From VBDM01 sp963699535 (lineage in GTDB: Bacteria > Pseudomonadota > Gammaproteobacteria > Burkholderiales > SG8-39), in the NCBI GenBank assembly GCA_963699535.1, contig CAVOUJ010000001.1, forward strand, positions 27,008-91,007: DNA of 64,000 bases, read 5' to 3'. Positions 34,062 through 43,032 of the stretch are shown in pieces; the first letter of the stretch is position 1; every line of letters starts with the position of its first letter. Below the pieces are notes generated by a model. That model saw nothing but the letters and a program-made list of their open reading frames with translations, was not told the DNA's origin and did no database searches. Both the position numbers and the translations under genes were made by a program.

Positions 34062-36706
34062 ACGCGGGGGCGGTGCCCTCGCAGGAATTCGGGGCCAGGG
34101 TGTTCGTCGAGGAGAGCTTTGGCCGGACCCGGGAGAACGAGCCCATCCGCATGGGCGTTCCATTTCCACGAGGACTCATTTCCGACGCAAGAGAAATCAC
34201 CGTCCTGGACCAACACGCGCGCGCGGTTCCGCACCAGTGTCGTGTCCTGGCTGCCTGGCCTGATCGAAGCGTCAAGTGGGTGTTGGTCGATGCGCTCGTG
34301 CGCGTCGAAGCCAATCAACGCGCCATGCTGTGGGTGCAACGAAAAACATCAGTCGGCAATGTGGTGCAGGGCGGCGCCACGCATGAATTGAACATCGCCG
34401 AGGAAGCTGACCGGTTGGTGGTCAATACCGGAGCGGGACAGTTCCACATAAGCAGGCATGGCTTCGGCCCGCTGCAGGCCGTCCTGCTGGGCTCGAACGC
34501 ATTGTTGGCGACAGTCGGCTCGGAGACCCGGCTTCGTATGGCTGACGGCACGGAATATGCTCCATTCGTCGATTCTGTGCGATTGGAGGAGAGCGGCTCA
34601 GTGAGGGCGTCGATCCTCGTCGAAGGCGGATTCGCTCATCGCGGTCGACGAAGTCCATTGTTGTTCAAGTCGCGACTGGTTTTCCTTGCGGGCTCGACCT
34701 GCGTGACCTGTGAATTCCAGATAAGGAATCCGCAGGCGGCACACCATCCGGGCGGCTTGTGGGATCTTGGCGATGGCGGATCCTGCTCATTCACCGATCT
34801 GTCGATTCGGCTCTATCCTCGTGATCAAGTCCGGGAGGCCGAGTGGTATGCGGAAATGCCGAGCCCCGCGCAACGCATTGGCTACCTGGATTTCAGTCTG
34901 TATCAGGATTCGAGCGGCGGTGCGAACTGGGACTCGCCGAATCACGTCGACTTTTCGAACAAACTCACGGTGTCGCACCCGGGATACCAGGTCAAGGCCG
35001 GCCCTCCCGGTGAATCGAAACTGATTGGTGAGGGGCGCAGGGCTACTCCGTATCTCCGGGTTTCGACTGAAACAGGCTGGATGGCCGCGACGACAAAGGA
35101 TTTCTGGCAGAACTTCCCCAAGGCCCTGCGTCTGGAAGACAAAGCTCTGAGCATCGGACTGTTCCCCGCGGAGTGCGCTGCCGGGTTCGAGCTGCAGGGC
35201 GGCGAGCAAAAGCGGCACACCGTCTTTTTCGATTTCGGACTGCACGGCCGCGAGCCGGTGATTCCGATGATTCAACAACCGCTGGAAGTGAGCCTTGACC
35301 CGCTGTGGATCGAGCAATGTGGAGCCATTTCGTGTTTTGCGGCGGCCGAACGCGACGGCGACCAAAGTTACTCGGAATATGTGGGCAGCATCATCGAGGG
35401 TCCGAACTCCTTCTTTCGCAAGCGCGAGGTGGTCGACGAATATGGCTGGCGCAACTTCGGTGACTTGTATGCCGATCATGAAGCTATCCGCCACAGCGGG
35501 CCCAAACCCATGGTCTCGCATTACAACAATCAATACGACTTCATCTACGGGGCGGCAGTCCAGTTTCTGCGGACCGGCGACTCACGCTGGCAACGGTTGA
35601 TGGAAGATGCAGCGCGGCACACCATCGACATTGACATCTACCATACCGCTGAAGATCGTTCCGCGTACAACGGTGGACTTTTCTGGCACACCGACCATTA
35701 CAAGGATGCAGCCACAAGCAGCCATCGATCCTACAGCCGGCGTAACGGTGGTCGCGGTTATGGTGGCGGACCCAGCAACGAGAACAACTACACCTCCGGC
35801 TTGCTGCACTACCACTATCTAACGGGCGATCCAGAGGCGGCGGATGCGGTACTTGAGCTTGCGAACTGGGTGATCGCGATGGACGACGGGTCGCTCAACC
35901 TTTTCGGGCTGATCGATTCCGGACCCACCGGCCTCGCCAGCAAGACCGTCAGTACCGACTACCACGGCCCGGGAAGGGGAGCCGGCAATTCGATCAACGC
36001 GCTGCTGGATGCGTACAAGCTATGCAACGATCGAAGGTTCGTGGTGAAGGCGGAGGAACTGATTCAGCGGTGCATCCATCCTGCCGACAACATTCAAGCG
36101 CTCAGGCTGGACGAGCCGGAATACCGATGGTCCTACCTGGTGTTCCTGCAGGCTCTCGGCAAGTATCTCGAGCTGAAGCAGGAATTGGGAGAAGATGACT
36201 ACTGCTATCACTATGCCCGCACGAGCCTGCTGCACTATGCGGGCTGGATGCTGGATAACGAAGTCCCATACAAGGACGTCCTGCACAAGGTCGAAATTCC
36301 TACCGAGACGTGGCCCGCGCAGGACATCCGGAAGTGCCATGTGCTGTACCTTGCGTCGAAGTACGCGGATCCCGCGATGCGCTCCACACTGAAGCGGCGC
36401 GCCGCGTACTTCTTCGAGCGATGCATTCGGGATCTCCTCAGTTTCGACACCGCCTACCTCACGCGGCCTCTGGTCATCCTGTGCGTGTATGGGTACGTTC
36501 ATTCCTTTTTCCAGAAGCAAGCAGATCCGCCCGTTTTCGGCGCCGCTCACAGGTACGAGTTCGGCGAGCCGCGAGTTTTCCGTTCGCAGCGGGATCGCCT
36601 CAAGATTGAACTGAGGCGGAAGCTGCATCTCGCATCAACCGAAGTCCGGCGGATGCTGCGAGCCGAATGGCTGCGCGTCAGGGATTGGATCGGTCCATCG
36701 CGATGA
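34058..36706 (+). CDS. Large RIFT-barrel/helical-toroid protein, probable polysaccharide-active enzyme
   Basis: This 882-residue protein has no signal peptide and no membrane helix. The first part (about residues 1-400) is beta-rich and contains NEPIRMGVPFPRGLISDA and VKWVLVDALV, resembling RIFT-barrel proteins related to exo-rhamnogalacturonan lyases. The second part is helical, with HYNNQYDFIYGAAVQFLRTGD, GGLFWHTDHYKDAATSSHRSY and YTSGLLHYHYLTGDPEAADA, as in (alpha/alpha) toroid lyases and hydrolases. Aromatic and His-rich motifs suggest a carbohydrate cleft. It is coupled by a four-base overlap to the upstream glycosyltransferase gene. A lyase or hydrolase that trims EPS intermediates is my inference; a structural role is possible. 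Confidence 0.6.
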   Translation: MNAGAVPSQEFGARVFVEESFGRTRENEPIRMGVPFPRGLISDAREITVLDQHARAVPHQCRVLAAWPDRSVKWVLVDALVRVEANQRAMLWVQRKTSVGNVVQGGATHELNIAEEADRLVVNTGAGQFHISRHGFGPLQAVLLGSNALLATVGSETRLRMADGTEYAPFVDSVRLEESGSVRASILVEGGFAHRGRRSPLLFKSRLVFLAGSTCVTCEFQIRNPQAAHHPGGLWDLGDGGSCSFTDLSIRLYPRDQVREAEWYAEMPSPAQRIGYLDFSLYQDSSGGANWDSPNHVDFSNKLTVSHPGYQVKAGPPGESKLIGEGRRATPYLRVSTETGWMAATTKDFWQNFPKALRLEDKALSIGLFPAECAAGFELQGGEQKRHTVFFDFGLHGREPVIPMIQQPLEVSLDPLWIEQCGAISCFAAAERDGDQSYSEYVGSIIEGPNSFFRKREVVDEYGWRNFGDLYADHEAIRHSGPKPMVSHYNNQYDFIYGAAVQFLRTGDSRWQRLMEDAARHTIDIDIYHTAEDRSAYNGGLFWHTDHYKDAATSSHRSYSRRNGGRGYGGGPSNENNYTSGLLHYHYLTGDPEAADAVLELANWVIAMDDGSLNLFGLIDSGPTGLASKTVSTDYHGPGRGAGNSINALLDAYKLCNDRRFVVKAEELIQRCIHPADNIQALRLDEPEYRWSYLVFLQALGKYLELKQELGEDDYCYHYARTSLLHYAGWMLDNEVPYKDVLHKVEIPTETWPAQDIRKCHVLYLASKYADPAMRSTLKRRAAYFFERCIRDLLSFDTAYLTRPLVILCVYGYVHSFFQKQADPPVFGAAHRYEFGEPRVFRSQRDRLKIELRRKLHLASTEVRRMLRAEWLRVRDWIGPSR

Positions 36707-36758
36707 TCGGCCGACTTCGCGCCATTGCATTCTGCCCTGATCTGCACCGGGGAGTCGT

Positions 36759-37914
36759 ATGACCGATTCCCGTGATGCAGCGAGTTCATCAGTCCGCCCG
36801 GCTCTCGCCTATGTGGTAAACAGCCTCAATCCCGGGGGTACGGAGAAACTTGTCGTCGAGATGAGCCTGGCTTTCTGTTCTGAATTTGAGGTCCTGGTAC
36901 TGTGCCTGGACGAACCCGGGTTATGGGCCGACGATCTTCGCTCCAGGGGAATCTCGGTCCATTGTCTGTGGCGACAGCCTGGACTCGATTTCGCCGTATC
37001 GGTTCGACTGGCGAGCTACTTTCGTCGCTTCAACACGCAGATTGTCCACGCACATCAAACCACTCCATGGTTCTACGCCGCGCTGTCGCGCCTGCTGTAT
37101 TCCGAACCGAGACTGCTGTTTGAGGAACACGGGCGATTTTTTCCTGAAGTAAGGAATCCGATAGCGAATCCTGGTGAATCGACTGCTGGTCAGGAAGTTG
37201 ACCCATCGCTTTGTTGCGGTCTCCCAGGATATACGCGAACGTCTTCGGGAGTACGAGGGACTCGACGCTGACAGAATCGAGATAATCTACAACGGTGTAA
37301 GAGCCGAGCCACTGCTCGGGACCAGCGAAAGAGAAGTGCTGCGCAGTGAGCTGGGGCTTACACCAGGATCTTTCGTCGTCGGTACGGTTGGGCGTTTCGA
37401 CCCGATCAAGAATCTTCCCATGCTGGTCGCCAGCCTAGCGCGCGCCGGCAAGGAGGTCGACACCTTGCGCGGACTCCTCGTCGGCGATGGACCGGTGTTC
37501 CCCGAGATCCGTTCGCTGGTCGAGAAAACCGGACTGCACGATCGTGTCCGGCTGACCGGGTTTCGCAGCGATGCCCGGAAACTGATTGGATGCATGGATC
37601 TGTTCGTTCTATCCAGTTTCAGCGAGGGAACGTCGATGGCACTGCTCGAGGCCATGATGGCGGGAGTCCCAGTTGCGGTAACCGGAGTCGGGGGCAATCC
37701 GGAGATCGTGCTTGACGGAGAATCGGGCTGGGTCGTCCCGTCGAATTCAGTCGCTGAACTGACTGCAGCGATTGTGGAGTCCGCGAGCAATGAGCAGAAG
37801 CGCCAACGGATTGCCGCAGCGGGGAAGCGTCGTTTCGAAAACCAGTTTGCGTTTGACCGCATGATCGACAACTACAGGAAGCAGTATCGAACGCTGCTAC
37901 CGATGACCCCATGA
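36759..37914 (+). CDS. Glycosyltransferase GT4, split by one frameshift
   Basis: The first segment (36759 to about 37165) holds the acceptor domain: PALAYVVNSLNPGGTEKLVVEMSL, QIVHAHQTTPWFYAALSRLL and EEHGRFFPEVRNPI. The second segment (from about 37166 to 37914) continues LVNRLLVRKLTHRFVAVSQDIRERL and the donor domain VGTVGRFDPIKNLPML, LFVLSSFSEGTSMALLEAMMAGVPVAVTGVGG. Removing one base near 37165-37168 joins them into a normal protein of about 384 residues. The intact motifs on both sides suggest a sequencing error or a very recent mutation. Its stop overlaps the acyltransferase ATG (ATGA). Confidence 0.75.
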
Positions 37915-38525
37915 CTGCCGGCGGGGTAGCAATCAAAGTGTCCGCGAGGCGGTTCCTCAAGAGATTGGTGTTTGGCACCTCCCTTGTCGTGGTTTCGCCC
38001 ATGATTTTGGCGGCATGGATCGAAGAGAGGGTGACAAAGGGCGAGGCCGTATTCGTGTTCATGACCCAGCTTCTTGCGCTGATTCCGGGGCTCGTCGGGA
38101 CCTACCTGAGGGGGGCGTATTACTATGGCTCGCTCGAGAACTGCTCGTGGCAGGTCCATATCGGATTCGGTTCCGTATTTACGCATCGAGGCGCATCGGT
38201 AGGACCGTATGTGTCTATGGGTGCGTATTGTGTCATCGGCCACGCGTGCATCGGGGACCACGTTATGATGGCGAGCCGGATCAGCATACCCAGCGGCAGA
38301 AGGCAGCATATCGACGAATCCGGAAATTTGTCGTCTGAGCCGAGATTCGAGAGGGTAGCGGTAGGCAAGGGAAGCTGGATCGGAGAAGGCGCGATCATCA
38401 TGGCGAACGTCGGCGAGCACTGCATCGTTTCCGCAGGTGCGGTAATAGTCAATGAAATGCCCGGAGCAAGCCTTCTCGCCGGCAATCCCGCTACCGTTGT
38501 GAGGGCGTTGAGCGCTGGCACATGA
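37911..38525 (+). CDS. Left-handed beta-helix (hexapeptide) acyltransferase
   Basis: This 204-residue protein starts with one or two hydrophobic helices (LVFGTSLVVVSPMILAAW and a second near residue 50) and continues with hexapeptide repeats: VHIGFGSVFTHRGASVGPYVSMGAYCVIGHACIGDHV and KGSWIGEGAIIMANVGEHCIVSAGAVI. These form the left-handed helix of serine O-acetyltransferase-like enzymes. In EPS loci they acetylate sugars, using acetyl-CoA. The membrane-type N-terminus suggests attachment to the inner membrane. Coupled to the upstream glycosyltransferase by a four-base overlap. Confidence 0.83.
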   Translation: MTAGGVAIKVSARRFLKRLVFGTSLVVVSPMILAAWIEERVTKGEAVFVFMTQLLALIPGLVGTYLRGAYYYGSLENCSWQVHIGFGSVFTHRGASVGPYVSMGAYCVIGHACIGDHVMMASRISIPSGRRQHIDESGNLSSEPRFERVAVGKGSWIGEGAIIMANVGEHCIVSAGAVIVNEMPGASLLAGNPATVVRALSAGT

Positions 38526-38544
38526 CTTGCAGGTGAGCTAGGCC

Positions 38545-40479
38545 ATGTGCGGGATTGCGGGATTTGTCGATTTTGGCGGGCATGCGAAGGACCAGGCACA
38601 TGCCCGGGTCAGACGCATGGCCGATTCGATAATCCACCGAGGACCCGACGAAGAGGGGATTTATGTCGACGACTTCGCCGCGCTCGGCCATCGCAGGCTT
38701 TCGATCATAGATTTGAGCAGCGGACAGCAGCCGATGGGCGTCCTCGGCGGGAAAGTGAACATCGTATTCAACGGTGAAATCTACAATTTCGTCGAGTTGC
38801 GCGCCGCGCTCGAAGCCAGAGGGCACCGCTTCAGGACCCAAAGCGATACCGAAGTCATTCTCGTCGCGTACCTCGAATGGGGCGAGCATTGTGTCGAACG
38901 GCTCAACGGCATGTTCGCTTTTGCCATCTGGGACGCACGGGTCAGACGCTTGGTGCTCGCCCGGGACCGCGTGGGGAAGAAACCGCTCTACTACTACCGC
39001 AAGGGATCGCTGGTCGCGTTTGCTTCGGAGCTTAAAGCGCTGCGCGCCGGGGGACTTTGTCAGGAAGCAGTGGATCCAGAGGCCCTTGATTGCTATTTCT
39101 CGTTGGGTTACATACCGGCGCCGAGAACGATCTACAAGGGTGTCAGAAAGCTTCGTGCCGCGCGATGCCTCACGATTTCCAGCACTGCCGAAAGCGAGCG
39201 GCAGTATTGGCAGCTGAGTTTCGCAGAACCGGTTGCGAGATCGCTGGAAGAAGCAACAGAAGAGTTCGAACCTTTGCTGGATGATGCCGTCAAGTGCCGC
39301 TTGATGAGCGAGGTGCCCCTGGGTGCCTTTCTGTCCGGCGGGATCGATTCGTCACTCGTGGTGTCGTCGATGGCCCGTTTTCTCGAACGGCCCGTGATCA
39401 CCAATTCGATCGGCTTCGAAGAGGAACAGTTCAACGAGCTGCCGGTGGCTGGCGCGGTTGCTGCGCATCTGAGAACCAACCATCACGAGTATGTCGTCAA
39501 ACCGAAGGCGGTCGAGGTGATCGAGAGGATTGCGCGGCACTTCGATGAGCCGCTGGCGGATTCGAGTGCCGTACCGACCTGGTACGTGTGCGAGATGGCG
39601 AGGCGTACGGTTACGGTGGCGTTGTCCGGTGACGGCGGCGACGAGAGCTTCGGTGGATATACGTTTCGTTACCTCCCGCACATGATGGAGTCGAGAGTCA
39701 GGGCCGCCATACCGGTGTCGGTCCGTCATGTCGTATTTGGAACACTGGGAACTCTCTGGCCGGGATCGGCGAGGCTACCGAAGGCGCTGAGGCTAAAGAC
39801 AATTTTCGAGAACCTTTCCAAAGGTGATGCGGAGGCCTTCTATTGCGATCTGGCGTTTCTTCGCAACGACGCGCGAGCTGCGCTCTACTCGCCCGATTTC
39901 GTCGCAGAGCTGCGGGGCTTCACGCCCATGGAGACGGTCCAACCCTACTATTCGCAAAGCGATGCCAAGGATGCGTTGGGCCGCAGCCAGTATACGGACA
40001 TCCACTTTTACATGACCGACGACGTGCTGGTGAAAGTCGACCGGATGAGCATGGCCCATTCCCTCGAGGTCCGCTGCCCGCTGCTGGACCACCGCATCAT
40101 CGAGTTTGCCGCCAAGCTGCCGACCAATCTGAAGGTCCAGGCGAGGGGCGGAAAGCGGCTGTTGCGTGAGATGGCCGCGCGGCGCTTGCCTGCCGAGATC
40201 CTCAATCGGCCTAAACGAGGATTCTCCATTCCGGCCGCGCGCTGGCTGCGCAACGAGCTGCGGCCATTGGCTGAAAGCCTCATTTTCGACCGCAACCGTT
40301 TCTTCTCCAATATCCTGAACGAGCGAAAGATCAGTCACATGTGGCGGGAGCACCTGAGTGAAGCCAGAGACCACAGCGTGTTTCTCTGGGGTCTGATGAT
40401 GCTGGGGTTGTGGGAAACAACGAGCTTCACACCGGCATCGCCGCGATTGGGCATCGCGCCCGTCCAAGAGAGATCATAA
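38545..40479 (+). CDS. Asparagine synthase-like amidotransferase, XrtA-associated
   Basis: This 644-residue protein has an N-terminal glutaminase domain with the nucleophile Cys2 (MCGIAGFVD) and NGEIYNF, and a C-terminal synthetase domain with the pyrophosphate loop SGGIDSSLV. It matches the amidotransferase found in exosortase A loci (TIGR03108, from memory) as well as AsnB (glutamine-hydrolysing). In EPS loci such enzymes are thought to amidate uronic acids, which would fit the uronate-making genes here; true asparagine synthesis is not excluded. AGGTGAG before the ATG is a good ribosome binding site. Confidence 0.85.
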   Translation: MCGIAGFVDFGGHAKDQAHARVRRMADSIIHRGPDEEGIYVDDFAALGHRRLSIIDLSSGQQPMGVLGGKVNIVFNGEIYNFVELRAALEARGHRFRTQSDTEVILVAYLEWGEHCVERLNGMFAFAIWDARVRRLVLARDRVGKKPLYYYRKGSLVAFASELKALRAGGLCQEAVDPEALDCYFSLGYIPAPRTIYKGVRKLRAARCLTISSTAESERQYWQLSFAEPVARSLEEATEEFEPLLDDAVKCRLMSEVPLGAFLSGGIDSSLVVSSMARFLERPVITNSIGFEEEQFNELPVAGAVAAHLRTNHHEYVVKPKAVEVIERIARHFDEPLADSSAVPTWYVCEMARRTVTVALSGDGGDESFGGYTFRYLPHMMESRVRAAIPVSVRHVVFGTLGTLWPGSARLPKALRLKTIFENLSKGDAEAFYCDLAFLRNDARAALYSPDFVAELRGFTPMETVQPYYSQSDAKDALGRSQYTDIHFYMTDDVLVKVDRMSMAHSLEVRCPLLDHRIIEFAAKLPTNLKVQARGGKRLLREMAARRLPAEILNRPKRGFSIPAARWLRNELRPLAESLIFDRNRFFSNILNERKISHMWREHLSEARDHSVFLWGLMMLGLWETTSFTPASPRLGIAPVQERS

Positions 40480-40485
40480 CCGGAC

Positions 40486-41649
40486 ATGTCGAAGAGAATT
40501 CGGGTACTGCAGTTGGGAAGTGCAACCGGACTTTACGGAGCGGAGCGCTGGATCCTGGCCTTGGCAAAGCATCTCAGTCAGGGCCGGATCGAGTCAGTAA
40601 TTGGTGTCATCAAGGACAGCCCAGGGGACGCACCAGCGCTCTGCGTGGAGGCCTCCCGTTTGGGAATCAGTACACACGTCTTCGAGTCTCATGGGAGGTT
40701 GAGTCGCAAGGCGATAGGGCAATTGACGCGTTTCGTGAGCGATAACGAAATAGACATCCTGCACACGCATGGCTACAAGACTGACGTTATCGGATTTCTT
40801 GCGCTGCGAGGGACAAAATGCAGGATTGTATCAACCCCGCATGGGTGGAGCGCCAACGCCGGCATCAAGGTGCAGATATACGAGGCACTGGATCGCCTGG
40901 TGTTTCGATTCTTCGACGCGGTGGTTCCGCTCTCCTCCGACCTCTATGAAGGCTTGCTCCGCTTCCCGGGTCTCAGACGGAAGTTGCGTCTCATACGAAA
41001 CGGTGTGGACTTGTCCGAGGTCGACTCAGTAACCCAAGAATCGCCGGAACTTCAGGCTTGGAAGTCCCAGGGCAGCGTAATTGTGGGCTATATCGGCCAA
41101 CTCATCCCGCGCAAGGGGCTGGATACTCTGCTGCATGCATTCAGCAAGCTGGATATTCCCCGCAAGCGCCTGTGTATTGTCGGCGAAGGACCTCAGCGGC
41201 TCGAACTCGAACGGCTCGCAGACCAGATTGGCGAGAAGGAGCGGGTGCACTTTTTCGGGTTTCGCGACGACAGGATTGCCCTGATGAAGTGCTTCGACGT
41301 CTTCGTGCTGCCCTCGAGGCTGGAAGGAATCCCGCGTTGCGTTCTCGAGGCCATGGCGGCGCGAGTGCCGGTTGTCGCGACCGATATTCCAGGCTGTCGT
41401 GTGCTGATTGAAGACAACGTCACCGGCATGCTGTTTCCGGTCGACGATCACATGGGTCTGGCGACGAAGCTTCGTTTGTTGCTCGGAAACGAAGGACTGA
41501 GAGACTCATTGGCGGACGCCGGGCATCGTCTGGTCAGGAAGGAGTATTCGGCCGAAACAATGGCGGAAAAGTACACGGAACTGTATGTGGAGCTGGCTGG
41601 AGGTGATGGGCTGGGCGGCACCAGCTTGGTGCAACGCGTGGGCGGCTGA
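40486..41649 (+). CDS. Glycosyltransferase, GT4 family
   Basis: This 387-residue protein begins RIRVLQLGSATGLYGAERWILALAKHL, the acceptor-binding start of many EPS GT4 enzymes. It has LHTHGYKTDVIGFLALRG, STPHGWSANAG, LIRNGVDL in the linker, and VGYIGQLIPRKGLDTLLHAF and LPSRLEGIPRCVLEAMAARVPVVATDIPG in the donor domain. It transfers a hexose or similar residue with retention of configuration. It begins six bases after the amidotransferase stop and precedes the O-glycosylation ligase. Confidence 0.85.
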   Translation: MSKRIRVLQLGSATGLYGAERWILALAKHLSQGRIESVIGVIKDSPGDAPALCVEASRLGISTHVFESHGRLSRKAIGQLTRFVSDNEIDILHTHGYKTDVIGFLALRGTKCRIVSTPHGWSANAGIKVQIYEALDRLVFRFFDAVVPLSSDLYEGLLRFPGLRRKLRLIRNGVDLSEVDSVTQESPELQAWKSQGSVIVGYIGQLIPRKGLDTLLHAFSKLDIPRKRLCIVGEGPQRLELERLADQIGEKERVHFFGFRDDRIALMKCFDVFVLPSRLEGIPRCVLEAMAARVPVVATDIPGCRVLIEDNVTGMLFPVDDHMGLATKLRLLLGNEGLRDSLADAGHRLVRKEYSAETMAEKYTELYVELAGGDGLGGTSLVQRVGG

Positions 41650-41676
41650 GTAGGCTCTCGACCGCCGGTAGAATCC

Positions 41677-42957
41677 ATGCGCGAACTTGCCCTGAACGCC
41701 GTTGTAGCCGTGGTCCTGTTGCTGGGTCTGTACTCGGCGCCAGGTTCCGTCCTCGTTCTCAACTGGATCTGGTTTCAACGCCCCGGAGATTTCTCCTTCG
41801 AGGCATTGAGTACGATGCCTCTGTTTACGATTGCGCTTGGCATAGCGGTCGTTTCCAATCTGGTCCGCGGGCAGTTTCACCTTCGATTTCCGCCCATCCT
41901 TGTAGTGTTTCTGGCGTTGTTGTGCTGGATCACCCTCAGTGCGGTCTACGCCTATAACGAGGAACAAGCTTGGCTGGCATATCGAAGGTTTCTTCCCTCG
42001 ATGTGGCTCGCGCCAATTGTGCTCTTTGCCACGATTCATGACTTGCGCCTTTTGCGGTGGACCCTGTGGGTAGCTGCGGGGAGTATCGGTTTGACTGCCG
42101 TCAAGACGAGCGCTGTTCTTACGGCCCAGGGGGGCTCGTATTTGACGCAGCAGATCTCCGGATTCGTCGGGGACAACAACGTCTTCGGCTTGGTGCTCTG
42201 CCTGGTCGTGGCGATGCTCATGGGCTTGCGGACAACCTTGCCGAAGAAGAAGTGGGTGCAACCCGCCTTTTTCGGAGCCCTCGCGCTGGTCATGCTTTGC
42301 ATCGTCTACACGCGGTCTCGAGGCGCTTTTGCTTCCGTGGGGATCATTCTATTTTGTGGCGCAATCCTCAGCGATCGACCCGCTCGCAATGTGTTTCTCT
42401 TGGTGGTTCTCGTCACAGGAGCATACATAGCGATCCCCTCGGAGTACTTTGAGCGCTTGTCCACGTTGGGAAACCTGGAGGCAGACGAATCAGCCCAGGG
42501 GCGGTTCGAAAACTGGGATCTGGCATGGCGAGCAGCGCTGGAACATCCCATTTTCGGGGTAGGCCCGGAGAATCACATGGCCTACAATGCGGCCCTCCAG
42601 CCCGGCGTCACCATCAGAGTCGCTCACAGCGTTTACTTTCAAGTGCTCGGGGAGCTTGGTTTCGTCGGGCTTGGGCTCTATCTCCTGTTCGTCTGGATGG
42701 GACTAAGGTCGCTTTACAAGACCTGGCGCGCCATGATTCCAGTCGTCGAAAGCCATCCCGATTTGGCGTGGGTCCGCGATACAGCGTTCTGGCTGACGTG
42801 CGGCTATGCCGGATATATCTTTGGCTCGGCCTTGTTGAACATGCTCTATATTGAGTTCCCGTGGTATGCCATTTTCTATGGGACTATGTTGCAGCCATTG
42901 GTCAATCGGGAACTGGCCGCGAGACAGGGGGCGGCACAAGTCTCGCCTGCCGCTTGA
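41677..42957 (+). CDS. O-antigen ligase-like protein, exosortase A-associated
   Basis: This 426-residue membrane protein has about eleven hydrophobic helices and belongs to the Wzy/WaaL group. The N-terminal stretch with VLNWIWFQRPGDFSF and the conserved TRSRGAFASVG and the large loop GRFENWDLAWRAALEHPIFGVGPEN match the putative O-glycosylation ligase of exosortase A loci (TIGR03097, from memory). Such proteins polymerise EPS units or attach glycans to exported proteins. It closes the long + strand gene run of the EPS locus, which starts at 25519. Confidence 0.85.
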   Translation: MRELALNAVVAVVLLLGLYSAPGSVLVLNWIWFQRPGDFSFEALSTMPLFTIALGIAVVSNLVRGQFHLRFPPILVVFLALLCWITLSAVYAYNEEQAWLAYRRFLPSMWLAPIVLFATIHDLRLLRWTLWVAAGSIGLTAVKTSAVLTAQGGSYLTQQISGFVGDNNVFGLVLCLVVAMLMGLRTTLPKKKWVQPAFFGALALVMLCIVYTRSRGAFASVGIILFCGAILSDRPARNVFLLVVLVTGAYIAIPSEYFERLSTLGNLEADESAQGRFENWDLAWRAALEHPIFGVGPENHMAYNAALQPGVTIRVAHSVYFQVLGELGFVGLGLYLLFVWMGLRSLYKTWRAMIPVVESHPDLAWVRDTAFWLTCGYAGYIFGSALLNMLYIEFPWYAIFYGTMLQPLVNRELAARQGAAQVSPAA

Positions 42958-43032
42958 ACGACATTGCCTCAACCAAAGGCGGGCAACGTCGGGATTATGA
43001 TGGCAAGTGAGCGGCAGGCCGACGGTCGCCGG

